Assembly: GCA_034406555.1 (NCBI GenBank) | Contig: DASCRM010000017.1 | Span: forward strand, 1-64,000 | Direction: 5' to 3' | From: SHYR01 sp034406555 | GTDB taxonomy: Bacteria > Chloroflexota > Dehalococcoidia > UBA2979 | DNA: 64,000 nt | Part shown: positions 25,525 through 34,170 of the stretch, one piece after another | Layout: every line of letters begins with the position of its first letter | Position numbering within the stretch: the stretch's first letter is position 1 | Notes under the pieces: generated by a model | What the model was told of the DNA's origin: nothing | The model's database searches: none | Seen by the model: the letters and a program-made list of their open reading frames with translations, nothing else | Made by a program: the position numbers and the translations under genes

Positions 25525-26699
25525 CTAGGCCTGAGTGAACCGCAACAGCAGACGCTCGAAGCCACGGACGAGTTACGAATTTCGCTGCCGTGCCGGAGGC
25601 CCCTCGCCGCGCTCAATCGTCGCGTAGCGGTCGAGCAGCGCGTTCAGGCCGATGGGCGCCTCCGCCCTCGCGAGCGGCGAGCCCAGGCAGTAGTGGACGC
25701 CCATGCCGAAGCCGGCGTGCTTCGTCAGCTCGCGGTCGAGCCGGAATTCGCCCGGGGCGTCGAATCCCGCCGGGTCACGGTTCGCAGCGGCGAAGCTCAC
25801 GAGCAGCGGCGAGTGTTCGGGGATGGCGACGCCATCGAGCTCCGTGTCGCGCGTCGTGTTGCGGAAGAGCATCTGCACCGGGCTGTCATATCGCAGCGTC
25901 TCCTCGATCACCGGATCCCTAGATCGCGGTCGTCGCGCAGCGCCGCCCACAGCTCCGGTCGGTCGACGAGCACGTTCATCATGTTGCCAATCAGGTTGGT
26001 AGTGCTCTCGTTGCCCGCGACGAGCAGCAGCACGCAGAAGTCGAGCACTTCCCAGTCCTCCAGCCGCTCACCATCGACCTCCGCAGCCGCGAGTGCGGTG
26101 ATCAGGTCCTCGGCGGGCTCGGCGCGCTTCTCGGCGATCGCGCCGTTCAGGAATTGCATCATCTCGCCGATCTGACCCATGCGGTCGTCCCCGCCGCCGA
26201 GCAAGGCGCTGGACCAGCGCTTGAAGCGCTCGCGCTCGGAGGTGGGAATGCCGAGCAGCGTGGCGATCACCGTCACGGGCAGCGGCACCGTGAGGGCATC
26301 GACGATGTCGACGTCGCCCGCGTCACCCTCCGCGGCAGCGTCGAGCAGTTCGTCGACGACGGTGCCGATCCACGGTTCGAGGTCGGCGATGCGGCGCGGC
26401 GTGAAGGCCTTGTTCACGAGCTGACGGAAACGGGTGTAACGCGCTGGGTCGTCGTTGATCAGCACCATCGAGAAGCCGCCATCGCCGCCACCTCCGGTTT
26501 CGTGTTCGCCTCCGTATGCCGCGCCGGACGCGAAGGTCTCGTGGTCGCGCAGGGCACCGTAGACGGCGTCATAGCCGGTGACGATCCCCATCCCGGTGCG
26601 CGTGTCGTGGACGACCGGGGCCTCCGCCCGTAGCCGGTCGTAGAGCGCGTAGGGATCCTCGAGTGCTTCGCGGGTGGAGATCCGCTCGTCTGATGTCAT
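25525..26699 (-). pseudogene. Cytochrome P450, broken by a -1 frameshift and a late TAA stop
   Basis: From ATG 26699 the first part (to about 25911) carries the I-helix VAGNESTTNLIG (normally AG.ET/ST) and ends at LWAALRDDRDL. The frame then shifts by one missing base at 25911-25916, and DPVIEETLRYDSPVQ (ExxR helix) and the heme-binding FGMGVHYCLGSPLARAEAPIG follow. A TAA at 25573-25575 interrupts RQRNS/LVRGFERLLLRF, after which the same frame runs to TAG 25525-25527. Repaired, it would be a ~391-residue class I P450. Its gene faces that of a 3Fe-4S-type ferredoxin, the usual redox partner. Both lesions may be recent or sequencing faults. Confidence 0.85.
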
Positions 26700-26740
26700 C
26701 GCCGTTCCCTCCTTGCGCGAGCGCGGGCGGACATGCGCGT

Positions 26741-26765
26741 GACTACAATCCTCGCGACTATAATC
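26741..26765. promoter_or_regulatory. Direct repeat GACTACAATC / GACTATAATC in the P450-ferredoxin divergent region
   Basis: Two 10-bp units differing at one base lie 15 bp apart (26741-26750 and 26756-26765). Each contains a good -10 hexamer (TACAAT, TATAAT), so they may be two promoters for the ferredoxin gene, regulator half-sites, or both. Confidence 0.45.
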
Positions 26766-26819
26766 TAAGGCGCGACGGCCACGACCGAGTGTAGGCGATA
26801 CCTCAGCAGGGAGAGCCAG

Positions 26820-27017
26820 ATGAAGATCGAGATCGACCGGCAGTCATGTCTGAAGAGCGGGCAGTGCACCTATCTCCACCCCGACCTCTTTGAACGCGAT
26901 GCAGAGGACTTCCCGATCGCGAAGGTTGAGCAGGTCGAGCCGTCGCTGGTCGAAGGTGCCGGGGAGGCCGTCGAACTCTGCCCGGCAAGTGCGATCACGC
27001 TCGTAGACGAGAGCTAG
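26820..27017 (+). CDS. 3Fe-4S-type ferredoxin (P450 redox partner)
   Basis: 65 residues with cysteines at 10, 16 and 54 in the pattern CLKSGQC ... ELCPASAI, where the second cysteine position of a 4Fe-4S site is absent; this is typical of [3Fe-4S] ferredoxins that feed electrons to P450s. GGGAGA precedes ATG 26820. It is divergent from the broken P450 gene, which was probably its partner. If the P450 is dead, this ferredoxin may serve another enzyme. Confidence 0.88.
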   Translation: MKIEIDRQSCLKSGQCTYLHPDLFERDAEDFPIAKVEQVEPSLVEGAGEAVELCPASAITLVDES

Positions 27018-27127
27018 CGCGCGCCTCATCCAGCCACGCCCGCGCAGGCTGTTTGCTGCCGATCTACGCCGATGCTAGAGTCGGGTTCAGCACGCGCAGC
27101 GGGCTACAACGCAAGGGGCACGGCCAC

Positions 27128-27646
27128 TTGTCATACGCGATCGTCGAGACCTGCATCGGCTGTACGGCCTGTGTGAAGAAATGCCCGACGGAAGCCATCA
27201 CCGGCGTCCGCAACGAGTTGCACATCATCGACCGGAGGAAGTGCATCGACTGCGGCGCCTGCGGCGCAGTCTGCCCGCCTGAGTCGATCCTCGACGACTT
27301 CGGCGACGTTTGCCGCACCTTCCCTCGACGCGAGCTGCCGCTGGCGAAGGTGGTGGAGGCCAACTGCATCGGCTCCGGCTGCGAACTCTGCATCTCCATC
27401 TGCCCGTTCGACGCGCTCTCGCTGCAGGACGCGCCAAACAGCCACGACTTCTTCGGGATCGCCACGGTGGAGGAGAAGCGCTGCACCGGCTGCCGCCTCT
27501 GCGAGCAATCCTGCGGTTGGAGCGCGATCTACATCGACCCGCCGCGCGAGATGCTGAAGAAGCATGCGTACCCGGAGGAGATCCTCACCCCCAAGAAGGG
27601 CAAGGGGATCCAGACCGCCCGCGACCGTCAGGCCGCCACGACCTAG
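27128..27646 (+). CDS. Ferredoxin-type protein with four 4Fe-4S motifs
   Basis: 172 residues from TTG 27128, chosen because AAGGGG lies about nine bases upstream; the frame is open to 27053. Four cysteine clusters are visible: C9-C12-C15-C19, C39-C42-C45-C49, C80-C85-C88-C92 (spacing C-x4-C-x2-C-x3-C) and C119-C122-C125-C129. The first two form a classical dicluster ferredoxin; the third and fourth extend it, giving a wire of up to four clusters. The end is basic and polar. It probably works as an electron carrier for a neighbouring or distant oxidoreductase; the partner is unknown. Confidence 0.85.
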   Translation: MSYAIVETCIGCTACVKKCPTEAITGVRNELHIIDRRKCIDCGACGAVCPPESILDDFGDVCRTFPRRELPLAKVVEANCIGSGCELCISICPFDALSLQDAPNSHDFFGIATVEEKRCTGCRLCEQSCGWSAIYIDPPREMLKKHAYPEEILTPKKGKGIQTARDRQAATT

Positions 27647-27758
27647 GCCATATGGCGGCTCCATAGCTGGCACAAGCTGTCGATGGACCCGTTGACGGTT
27701 CGCGCCTCCTACCGCCGCCCCTCGCTATGCTCGCCGGACCCGACGACGGAGGTGCACA

Positions 27759-28208
27759 GTGACGACTGCTGACCGCCTGCGACTGCGCTTCATGCGTCTG
27801 CGGCGCGGCGCTCGGATGCCGGAGCGCCAGACGGAGCACGCCAGCGGCTTCGACCTCCGCGCCTCACTCGACAACGGCGCCATCACGATCGGCGAGATGC
27901 CGGTCAGCGTGCCGACGGGCATAGCGATCGCTGCGCCGGCCGGCTCGGACGTACAGATACGCCCTCGGTCGGGGCTTTCCAGGCGAGGCGTGATCGGGGT
28001 GCTGGGCACGATCGACGCCGACTACCGTGGTGAGCTGCTCGTCACGCTCTACTGCCTGCCGGGAACCGGCACGTTCGAGGTGCAGGACGGGGACCGTATC
28101 GCTCAGCTTGTCATCTCACAGCTCGCCGACGTCGAGTGGCAGGAAGTCGAGACGCTGGACCAGACGGAGCGCAGCGCGGGCGGACACGGCTCGACGGGGT
28201 TGCGCTGA
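27759..28208 (+). CDS. dut: dUTP diphosphatase
   Basis: 149 residues, trimeric dUTPase family. Motifs in order: ASGFDLRASL, QIRPRSGLSRRGV, GTIDADYRGE with the catalytic aspartate, GDRIAQLVI, and a C-terminal P-loop-like RSAGGHGSTGLR that closes over the substrate. It hydrolyses dUTP to dUMP, the substrate of the ThyX encoded in this window. GTG 27759 is preceded by GGAGG, and a TATGCT hexamer lies at 27726-27731. A rho-independent terminator follows. Confidence 0.95.
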   Translation: MTTADRLRLRFMRLRRGARMPERQTEHASGFDLRASLDNGAITIGEMPVSVPTGIAIAAPAGSDVQIRPRSGLSRRGVIGVLGTIDADYRGELLVTLYCLPGTGTFEVQDGDRIAQLVISQLADVEWQEVETLDQTERSAGGHGSTGLR

Positions 28209-28240
28209 GTTACGCCATCGAGAGTGTTAGGGGGAAAGGC

Positions 28241-28266
28241 GAGAGCGGGCCCGAAGGCCCGCTCTC
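28241..28266 (+). terminator. Terminator hairpin after dut
   Basis: An 11-bp perfect stem (GAGAGCGGGCC and its complement) around loop CGAA, about 30 bp after the dut stop codon. Confidence 0.75.
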
Positions 28267-28386
28267 TAAACCATCCATCTACCGGCGGCGGGGGTAATTC
28301 GGCAGATGCTGGTCTCGGAAGGTTGTTGGCACGCTCGCTCGCTACGGCGAACGCGCCACGACATCAGGCTGCGTCTAGACGCCTCC

Positions 28387-29088
28387 TCATGCCGCTGACT
28401 CAGGGAGAGCCATTGCGCGCTCCCCGTCGTCCATCAGAACGTGGTGGTAGAACAGCGCCGCGAGTACGGCGCCGATGATTGGTCCGACCCAGTAGACGAT
28501 GTGGTCGTCCCAGAAGCCGTCGATCAGCGCGGGGCCAAGCGCCCGCGCCGGGTTCATCGCGGCACCCGTCAGCGCGCCGCCAGCGAAGATATCCATCGTC
28601 AGCACGAGCCCGATGGCCAGGCCACCGAGCTTCGGGCCTCGTGAGTCGATCGCGGTGCCGAAGACCGCCAGCATCAAGAAGGCTGTGAGGATGGCCTCGA
28701 TCGCGATCGCCTGGCCGACATTGGTGGCCGCGCCGAGCACGGGAGCACCCAGATGCACCGCTTCCGCTCGCGCTTCCGGCAATAGCACCATGAGACCGAG
28801 GGCGGCGATGCTCGCGCCCACGATCTGCGCGATGATGTACGTGACGGCGTCCAGGTGATCCAGGCGTCGCGTCGCCCAGAAGCCAAGTGTCAGTGCCGGG
28901 TTGAAGAGGCCGCCCGAGACATGACCCATGGCAGAGACCATCGTCCCGATCGCGAGACCATGAGCGAGGGCGACGGCGACCACGCTGCCACCGCTCATGA
29001 TCACGGCTCCGGCACCGATGAAAATCAGTGCGAAAGCCCCAACCGCCTCAGCGGCTAGCTTGCGCCAGTGAAGAGTCTCGATGCTCAT
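28387..29088 (-). CDS. Aquaporin / MIP family channel
   Basis: 233 residues with six membrane helices and the two half-helix pore motifs: GLFNPALTLGFW and AAMNPARALGP, both with the NPA triad; the second holds the pore arginine (NPAR). It passes water or small neutral solutes such as glycerol; which one cannot be told without the selectivity filter residues in full. No kinase or dehydrogenase for glycerol is adjacent. Its promoter is among the best matches to consensus in the window. Confidence 0.92.
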   Translation of the reverse strand: MSIETLHWRKLAAEAVGAFALIFIGAGAVIMSGGSVVAVALAHGLAIGTMVSAMGHVSGGLFNPALTLGFWATRRLDHLDAVTYIIAQIVGASIAALGLMVLLPEARAEAVHLGAPVLGAATNVGQAIAIEAILTAFLMLAVFGTAIDSRGPKLGGLAIGLVLTMDIFAGGALTGAAMNPARALGPALIDGFWDDHIVYWVGPIIGAVLAALFYHHVLMDDGERAMALPESAA

Positions 29089-29145
29089 CGCGCTGCCTCA
29101 GAGCTTGGACCGTTCGATCTCGTCGGTTTCGTCTGGGGTGCAGGC

Positions 29146-29174
29146 AATAAATCATAGAACAGCTAACAAGTCAA
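29146..29174 (-). promoter_or_regulatory. Promoter TTGACT-N17-TTTATT for the aquaporin gene
   Basis: On the minus strand, -35 TTGACT (29174-29169) and -10 TTTATT (29151-29146) are exactly 17 bases apart in an AT-rich patch, unusual for this GC-rich region. Confidence 0.6.
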
Positions 29175-29244
29175 CACATTTACTCATTTGGATAACTCGC
29201 GGTGATCTCCTCAACCTGCAATTCGAGTTCAGACGCCGCTCGCG

Positions 29245-29250
29245 TAGACT
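29245..29250 (+). promoter_or_regulatory. -10-like TAGACT 9 nt before ATG 29260
   Basis: TAGACT lies nine bases before the lipoprotein start codon, implying a near-leaderless mRNA. Confidence 0.4.
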
Positions 29251-29259
29251 CGATCGCCT

Positions 29260-30561
29260 ATGACTGACATTCTCCGCGCAGTGCTCCGAGCTGAGCCGCG
29301 ACGCCAGCGTGCCGCGCTGCTTGTGGCCGCTATCGTGCTGACGTTCGCCGCCGCGTGCGGGAGCGACAGCGACGTGGTGATCATCGCGATCACGGCCACG
29401 CCGGAGACCGCGAGCCCCACCGCGACGACCACGGCAGAGACACCGCTCACCCCCACGGCGGCGACGGTGACGACGACGCCCGAGCCATCGGCGGAACTGC
29501 CATCGCGACCGGACAACCTCTTCGGCGGGGCGAACTTGCTCGTGGCCTACCTCGCGGGTGGGGCCGACACGGCCGCCTGCTTGCCCGCGCTCGCGGTGGA
29601 GTGGGGACTCGACCGCGGCACGCATCTCGACTGCGTCGAGACGGACCTCGATGGCGATGGAGCGGCTGAGTTCGTATTGCGCGTGACGGACGATGGGGGG
29701 GCGGCGACGCCGGGTGACATCTGGTTCTACGGCAGCGACGACCAGGGGCGGCGTCTGCTCGGCTCAGCACGCTCCTTCGGCAGCGCCGTGCTGTCCGGGG
29801 TGCTGATCGTCGCCGCCGAGGATCTCACCGGCGACGGGCTCGCCGAGGTCGTGATCTCGTCCGAGAGCTGCGGTGTGGCCAGTTGCTCGACGAATTTCCT
29901 GATCCTCAGCGCCCACCGGGGCACCATCGAGAACCTGGCCCCGCAAGACATCGCGCTTGAGGGCTCCGAGACGCCGGAGGTGACGGACGTGACCGACGAC
30001 GGCCTGCTCGACCTCGTCCTGCGCGGCGGCGTCGTCAGTAGCGCGGGCGCGGGCCCGCCGCGGCCGCTGGTGCGAAGTGTCTACTGGGCCGGCCTGCGCT
30101 TCTTCGTCGTGGACACGGCGCAGTCAGCTCGCTATCTGATCCACGCGATCGCCGACGCCGACACGACCTACGCGGGCGCCGACTACGCCGCAGCGAGCGC
30201 GCAGTACCTCGCGATCGCGAGCAACTCGACGCTCAGCGACTGGAAGCTCGATACCGGCACAGGCCTCGGCCGCAACGAACTCGCCGCCTACGCACGCTTC
30301 CGCGCCGGACTCGCCTCGCAGCGCCTCGGCGCGATCGAGGACTCGCTGACGCTGTTTGAAAGTGCCTATGACGACCATCCCACGGCGCTGATGGGCGTCG
30401 CCGCAGCCGTCTACCTCGATCAGCTGCAGAACGGCACGACGCCGGCCGCTGCCTGCGCAGTGACTGAGCAGTATCTCTCGACACGAGCCGCCGAGTTCGC
30501 CCGGATCTGGGACTACGGCTACGCTAACCCGGAGCACTCGATCACGGGCATCTGCCGCTAG
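29260..30561 (+). CDS. Lipoprotein with FG-GAP/VCBS-like repeat region
   Basis: 433 residues. The signal peptide ends in a lipobox with cysteine 33 (TFAAAC), then a Thr/Pro-rich linker of ~45 residues. The body contains calcium-binding-like strands DLDGDGAAEFVLRVTDDGG, DLTGDGLAEVVISSE and DVTDDGLLDLVLRGG, the D-x-D/T-x-D-G pattern of integrin-type FG-GAP/VCBS repeats, followed by a helical C-terminal half resembling tetratricopeptide-like helices. It is probably anchored outside the membrane. The role is unknown. Its stop codon overlaps that of the converging MFS gene through a shared CTAG. Confidence 0.75.
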   Translation: MTDILRAVLRAEPRRQRAALLVAAIVLTFAAACGSDSDVVIIAITATPETASPTATTTAETPLTPTAATVTTTPEPSAELPSRPDNLFGGANLLVAYLAGGADTAACLPALAVEWGLDRGTHLDCVETDLDGDGAAEFVLRVTDDGGAATPGDIWFYGSDDQGRRLLGSARSFGSAVLSGVLIVAAEDLTGDGLAEVVISSESCGVASCSTNFLILSAHRGTIENLAPQDIALEGSETPEVTDVTDDGLLDLVLRGGVVSSAGAGPPRPLVRSVYWAGLRFFVVDTAQSARYLIHAIADADTTYAGADYAAASAQYLAIASNSTLSDWKLDTGTGLGRNELAAYARFRAGLASQRLGAIEDSLTLFESAYDDHPTALMGVAAAVYLDQLQNGTTPAAACAVTEQYLSTRAAEFARIWDYGYANPEHSITGICR

Positions 30562-31826
30562 CTCGCGCTCGCCGGCTCGGCCGCACGTGGCACCGACGAG
30601 AACGTGATGAAGACCGCGGAGACGATGAAGAGCGCGAGGAAGAGCGCGAAGACCGGCCCGTACGATCCAGTCTGGTCGAACCAGAAGCCGGCGATCCACG
30701 GCCCGGCGGCATTGAAAGCCAGCTGCACCGGCTGGAACGACCCGCGGATCACACCGAGCGAGCGCCTGCCGAAGTAGTCCGCGTAGATCACCTGGCTGAG
30801 CGTGAAGGTGCTGCCGAAGCAAATGCCGTACCACAGCGCGTAGAAGAGCGAACTCACCAGCCCTGAGGCGAGCATCAACAGCAGCACACCTGCGGCCTGT
30901 CCAGCCAGCGAGAAGGCGAGCGTGCGGCGCGTGCCCCAGCTCGTCGCCACCGCCCCGCCCAGCAGCCCACCGCTGGCGGCGAACAGCGAGAAGAGCCCGA
31001 CGACAGAGGCGGCTTCCGTCGTCGAGAGGCCCTGCTGCTCCAGGTGCGGGATCTGGTGGAGGTTGATCGAACCCGCTGAGAACATCATCAGCGCGATTGC
31101 GAACCCGATCAGCCAGTAGGTCCGCGTCCGCAGCGAGTCACGCAGCGACCAGTCGACATCGAGCGCGGGAGTCAGCGCATCGAGGTCACCCCGGACCCCG
31201 TCACCGTCCGGCAGCAGACCCTCATCTTCCGGCCGCCTGCGCATCAGCAGCAGCGGCGGCAGCACGCCGATGACTGCGATCACCAGGGCGAGCGCCCCGA
31301 ACCCGGTGCGCCAGCCGCTCTCCGCGATCACCAGCGCGACGAACAGCGGCAGAACGGTCAGCCCGCCTCGCAGCCCCAGCGAGACGAGCGCGGTGGCGAG
31401 CGGGCGGCGGCGGACGAACCAGTTGGCGACCGCGACGAAGGCGCTGGTGTTGATCACGCCCTGACCGAGCGCTCGGCCGAGCGAGTAGAAGATGTAGAAT
31501 TGCCAGAGCGCGTTCATCCCGCTGAGCGCGACCAGACAGACCGCCATCGTCGCCGTCGCCGCCGTCATCACCCAGCGCCCGCCCCAGCGGTCGAGCACCC
31601 ATCCGATCAGCGGCGAAGCGAATGCCGCGGACGCGCTGCCGATCGAGACGGCCAGCGAGATCTCGGCTCGACTCCAACCGAACTCCTCCGAGAGTGGCGC
31701 GAAGAAGACACCGAGCACGGGGTTGAAGAAGGTGACCGAGCCAAACGAAACGACGCCGGCCACGGCCACGACGATCCAGCCGTAGAAGTAACGAGGAGGC
31801 CGGTTCGACGGGGCGCGACTCAGCAG
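30558..31826 (-). CDS. MFS transporter (YGW-motif family), probable CTG start
   Basis: 422 residues if started at CTG 31826, 403 if at GTG 31769. Twelve membrane segments are apparent. The family signature RYFYGWIVVAVAGVV at the start of helix 1 lies upstream of GTG 31769, so that start would cut the first helix. Between it and the upstream region no ATG, GTG or TTG occurs in frame, but CTG 31826 has a GGGAGG six bases ahead, so a CTG start is the best reading. It is related to the MFS at 13476-15683 but lacks the long tail. Substrate unknown. Confidence 0.85.
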   Translation of the reverse strand: MLSRAPSNRPPRYFYGWIVVAVAGVVSFGSVTFFNPVLGVFFAPLSEEFGWSRAEISLAVSIGSASAAFASPLIGWVLDRWGGRWVMTAATATMAVCLVALSGMNALWQFYIFYSLGRALGQGVINTSAFVAVANWFVRRRPLATALVSLGLRGGLTVLPLFVALVIAESGWRTGFGALALVIAVIGVLPPLLLMRRRPEDEGLLPDGDGVRGDLDALTPALDVDWSLRDSLRTRTYWLIGFAIALMMFSAGSINLHQIPHLEQQGLSTTEAASVVGLFSLFAASGGLLGGAVATSWGTRRTLAFSLAGQAAGVLLLMLASGLVSSLFYALWYGICFGSTFTLSQVIYADYFGRRSLGVIRGSFQPVQLAFNAAGPWIAGFWFDQTGSYGPVFALFLALFIVSAVFITFSSVPRAAEPASAS

Positions 31827-31939
31827 CTGAATCCTCCCGAAACGGTCCAGAGCAGCGACGCCGCGCTGGCAGGAACCTCTGCCGACTAGCCGGTGCGCCA
31901 GTCTAGCAGCAGCACTGCGGCAGCTCGGACGAAACTCGG

Positions 31940-31968
31940 TTGACCCCTCTGTACGCCTCGCCTACTGT
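31940..31968 (+). promoter_or_regulatory. Promoter TTGACC-N17-TACTGT
   Basis: A -35 TTGACC and -10 TACTGT with 17-base spacing, divergent to the MFS gene and directed at the gene at 32003. Confidence 0.55.
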
Positions 31969-32002
31969 CGAGGCCCGCATGAGCAGGTCGTGAGCACAGC
32001 CG

Positions 32003-32434
32003 ATGTTGCGTCGCCTCCGTCAGTTGATCGTCGCAGTGCTGTTCGGCGTGCTCGGCGCCGCCGCCGGGCGTGCCTTCGTCGACCTGCGCAAACAGCAGGA
32101 GGCGGGCGAGCAGCCGACGGCCCCGAGCATGAGCCTGGACCGCATCAGTGTGCGGCCGCAGGACGTGGTGCCGGGCATCATGGCGGCAATGCGGGTCACG
32201 AACCGACCGTGGTCCTGGCTGCACATCCCACCCTGGATCGCCGCGTTCGTCGTCAACTTCGGCCTCGTCGCCTTCGCGCGCGAACTGGGCTCATTGCGGG
32301 GCATGAGCATGGGCTCGATCCCCGGCATGGGAGATGCCGAGAGCGACCCTCCGTGGGATGACGGCCCCGCCGACGATGCTCCTGCCTCGTCCCTCGCCGA
32401 GGAGGCTGAGGGAGCGCCGGGATCGGCGCTCTAG
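32003..32434 (+). CDS. Hypothetical membrane protein
   Basis: 143 residues. One hydrophobic N-terminal helix (LIVAVLFGVLGAAAGRAF) and a second hydrophobic stretch around residue 75-92 (IPPWIAAFVVNFGLVAF), then an acidic, Ala/Asp/Pro-rich tail. No catalytic motif. I do not recognise a family. The next gene is plsY, 160 bp downstream, and may have its own promoter (TATGCT 32496-32501). Confidence 0.6.
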   Translation: MLRRLRQLIVAVLFGVLGAAAGRAFVDLRKQQEAGEQPTAPSMSLDRISVRPQDVVPGIMAAMRVTNRPWSWLHIPPWIAAFVVNFGLVAFARELGSLRGMSMGSIPGMGDAESDPPWDDGPADDAPASSLAEEAEGAPGSAL

Positions 32435-32594
32435 CGGGCATCGCGAGCCGACAACACCGGATCGCGCACGCTTGTTTCGTGAGGCTGCGCGTCCGTATGC
32501 TGCAAGGGAGCGACGGGTCGGATCACTTCCATTCGTCGCCCGTGCGGATGTCCACAGCGCCCGCAGGCTGAACGACCGGAGTGGAGGGACCCGC

Positions 32595-33173
32595 ATGACT
32601 CTCGCCGTCGTGCTGGTTGCAGCGTATCTACTGGGGTCGATCCCCACCTCGTACATCGTCGTCTACCGCTACACGGGCCGGGACATCCGCGAGATGGGCA
32701 CCGGCAACCCGGGCGCGATGAACGTATTCGACAGCGTCGGCCTACGCCCCGCGATCATCGTCGGTGTGATCGACGTGCTGAAAGGTATGGCGGCGGTCGG
32801 CGTCGCGTACATCGCCGGGGCAAGCGACCTGCAGGCGGTGTTGGCCGCAGCAGTGGCGATCATGGGCCACGACTACTCGGTCTTCCTGCGACTGCATGGC
32901 GGCAACGGCACCGCGACCGCCGTTGGGGCGCTCGCCTTCCTGGTGCCACTGCCAACGATCATCGCGGCCTCGTTCGCGGCCGCGGCCGTGCTCGTCGTCG
33001 GCTCGCGACGGATCGCCGGCATGGCCGGGCTGTTGAGCGTGCCCGCGCTGGCCTTCTGGTTCGACGCACCGGACACGAAAGTGCTCGGCTCGATCCTGAT
33101 CCTCACGATCACCGCGCTGAAAATCATCCGCTTTGAAGGCTTCTCCCGCGCAAAAGTTCGATACGACGAGTGA
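32595..33173 (+). CDS. plsY: Acyl-phosphate:glycerol-3-phosphate acyltransferase PlsY
   Basis: 192 residues from ATG 32595, with GGAGGG seven bases upstream. The three PlsY loop motifs are present: GSIPTSYIV, GTGNPGAMN (usually GSGN.GATN) and GHDYSVFLRLHGGNGTATAVG (usually GH.FPVFL.FKGGKG.AT). Five membrane helices fit the family. It acylates glycerol-3-phosphate, the first step of phospholipid synthesis. The loop sequences differ somewhat from the common ones, including GGNG for GGKG, so a divergent substrate is possible. It overlaps the next gene by GTGA. Confidence 0.88.
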   Translation: MTLAVVLVAAYLLGSIPTSYIVVYRYTGRDIREMGTGNPGAMNVFDSVGLRPAIIVGVIDVLKGMAAVGVAYIAGASDLQAVLAAAVAIMGHDYSVFLRLHGGNGTATAVGALAFLVPLPTIIAASFAAAAVLVVGSRRIAGMAGLLSVPALAFWFDAPDTKVLGSILILTITALKIIRFEGFSRAKVRYDE

Positions 33174-34015
33174 ACGAGTACACCGAGGCGATCGAGCTCT
33201 TCCGTAACACCGTCACCGGCCCGCCCGACGACGTGCCGCTGGCTCGCGCCGCCCTGCTGGCCGCGAGCGCCGAGGATCCGTCGCTCGACGTCGACGCGTA
33301 CGAGCGACGACTGGACGAGATCGCCGTCGCGCTGTCACAGCGCCTGGCGACGGCCAGCGATGCCTCGGCACGAGCGCGCATGGCGACCGAGCTGCTGTTC
33401 GCCGAGCTGGGCTTCAGCGGCGACGAAGAGAATTACGACGACCCCGACAACCTGCTGCTGCACCGCGTGATCGACCGCCGTCGCGGCATCCCGATCACCC
33501 TCGCCATCATTTACGTCGAGGTCTGCCAGCGGGCCGGCATGCTCACCAGCGGCGTCGGGCTGCCCGGTCACGTCGTCGCACGCATCGATGAGCTGGACGA
33601 CGAACCGCGCTACGTCGATGTCTTCCGCGGCGGCAGGCCGCTGACGGCGGAGGACTGCGAGCAGATGGTGCGAGAGACCTACGGCCGCCACGTCGACTTC
33701 AAGCAGCACTTCTTCAGCGCGATCACCCCGCGCCAGATGCTCCAGCGGCTGCTCCACAACCTGAAAGCGCGGGCGCTCCAGAGCGCGGACGATGAGCGCG
33801 CGGGCCGCACGATGGACCTGCAGCTGACGATGTACCCATGGGATCTGGACGAGCAGCGCGACCGCGGCATGCTGCGAGAACGGCTCGGCGACTACCCCGG
33901 AGCACTCTCCGACCTGGAGCAGTACGTGCGCTTCCGCGCGAGCGCCCGCGACATCCGCACCGTCAGCGAGACGATCGAGTCGCTGCGTCGCCACATCAGC
34001 ACCGACGACGCCTGA
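33170..34015 (+). CDS. SirB1-type transglutaminase-like protein with TPR-like tail
   Basis: 281 residues, starting with GTG in a 4-base overlap with plsY. The central part matches the Transglut_core2 family: LLHRVIDRRRGIPITLAIIYVEVCQRAGM, VGLPGHVVARI and YVDVFRGGRPLT. The cysteine in YVEVCQRAG and the histidine in PGHVV sit where a transglutaminase-like pair is expected. The C-terminal section (DLQLTMYPWDLDEQRDRGMLRERLGDYPGALSDLEQYV) is a TPR-like helical pair. The biochemical role of SirB1 proteins is not established. Confidence 0.8.
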   Translation: MNEYTEAIELFRNTVTGPPDDVPLARAALLAASAEDPSLDVDAYERRLDEIAVALSQRLATASDASARARMATELLFAELGFSGDEENYDDPDNLLLHRVIDRRRGIPITLAIIYVEVCQRAGMLTSGVGLPGHVVARIDELDDEPRYVDVFRGGRPLTAEDCEQMVRETYGRHVDFKQHFFSAITPRQMLQRLLHNLKARALQSADDERAGRTMDLQLTMYPWDLDEQRDRGMLRERLGDYPGALSDLEQYVRFRASARDIRTVSETIESLRRHISTDDA

Positions 34016-34085
34016 GTTTACGAACCGGCCACTACCCGCCCGAGCGTCGCTGCGCCTCGGTGGCGTCGGGCCGCGATCGTTGATA

Positions 34086-34111
34086 CATTCCCCGGCGTTG
34101 AGCCGGGAATG
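34086..34111 (+). terminator. Hairpin after the SirB1-type gene
   Basis: CATTCCCCGGC and GCCGGGAATG pair around GTTGA with a single bulged C, 70 bp after the SirB1 stop. Possible terminator; it also lies upstream of the YjbQ gene. Confidence 0.55.
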
Positions 34112-34170
34112 TGACAAGCTCTGGGCCGCGTCTCGCCTCTGCGTCTCGCCTGACCTGTGAAAGCAGACTG

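Noticed and set aside
25132..26175. A 347-codon frame running from the hypothetical gene into the P450 region
   Set aside because: Only the first ~73 codons are plausible; the rest is antisense to the P450 and arises from the -1 shift.
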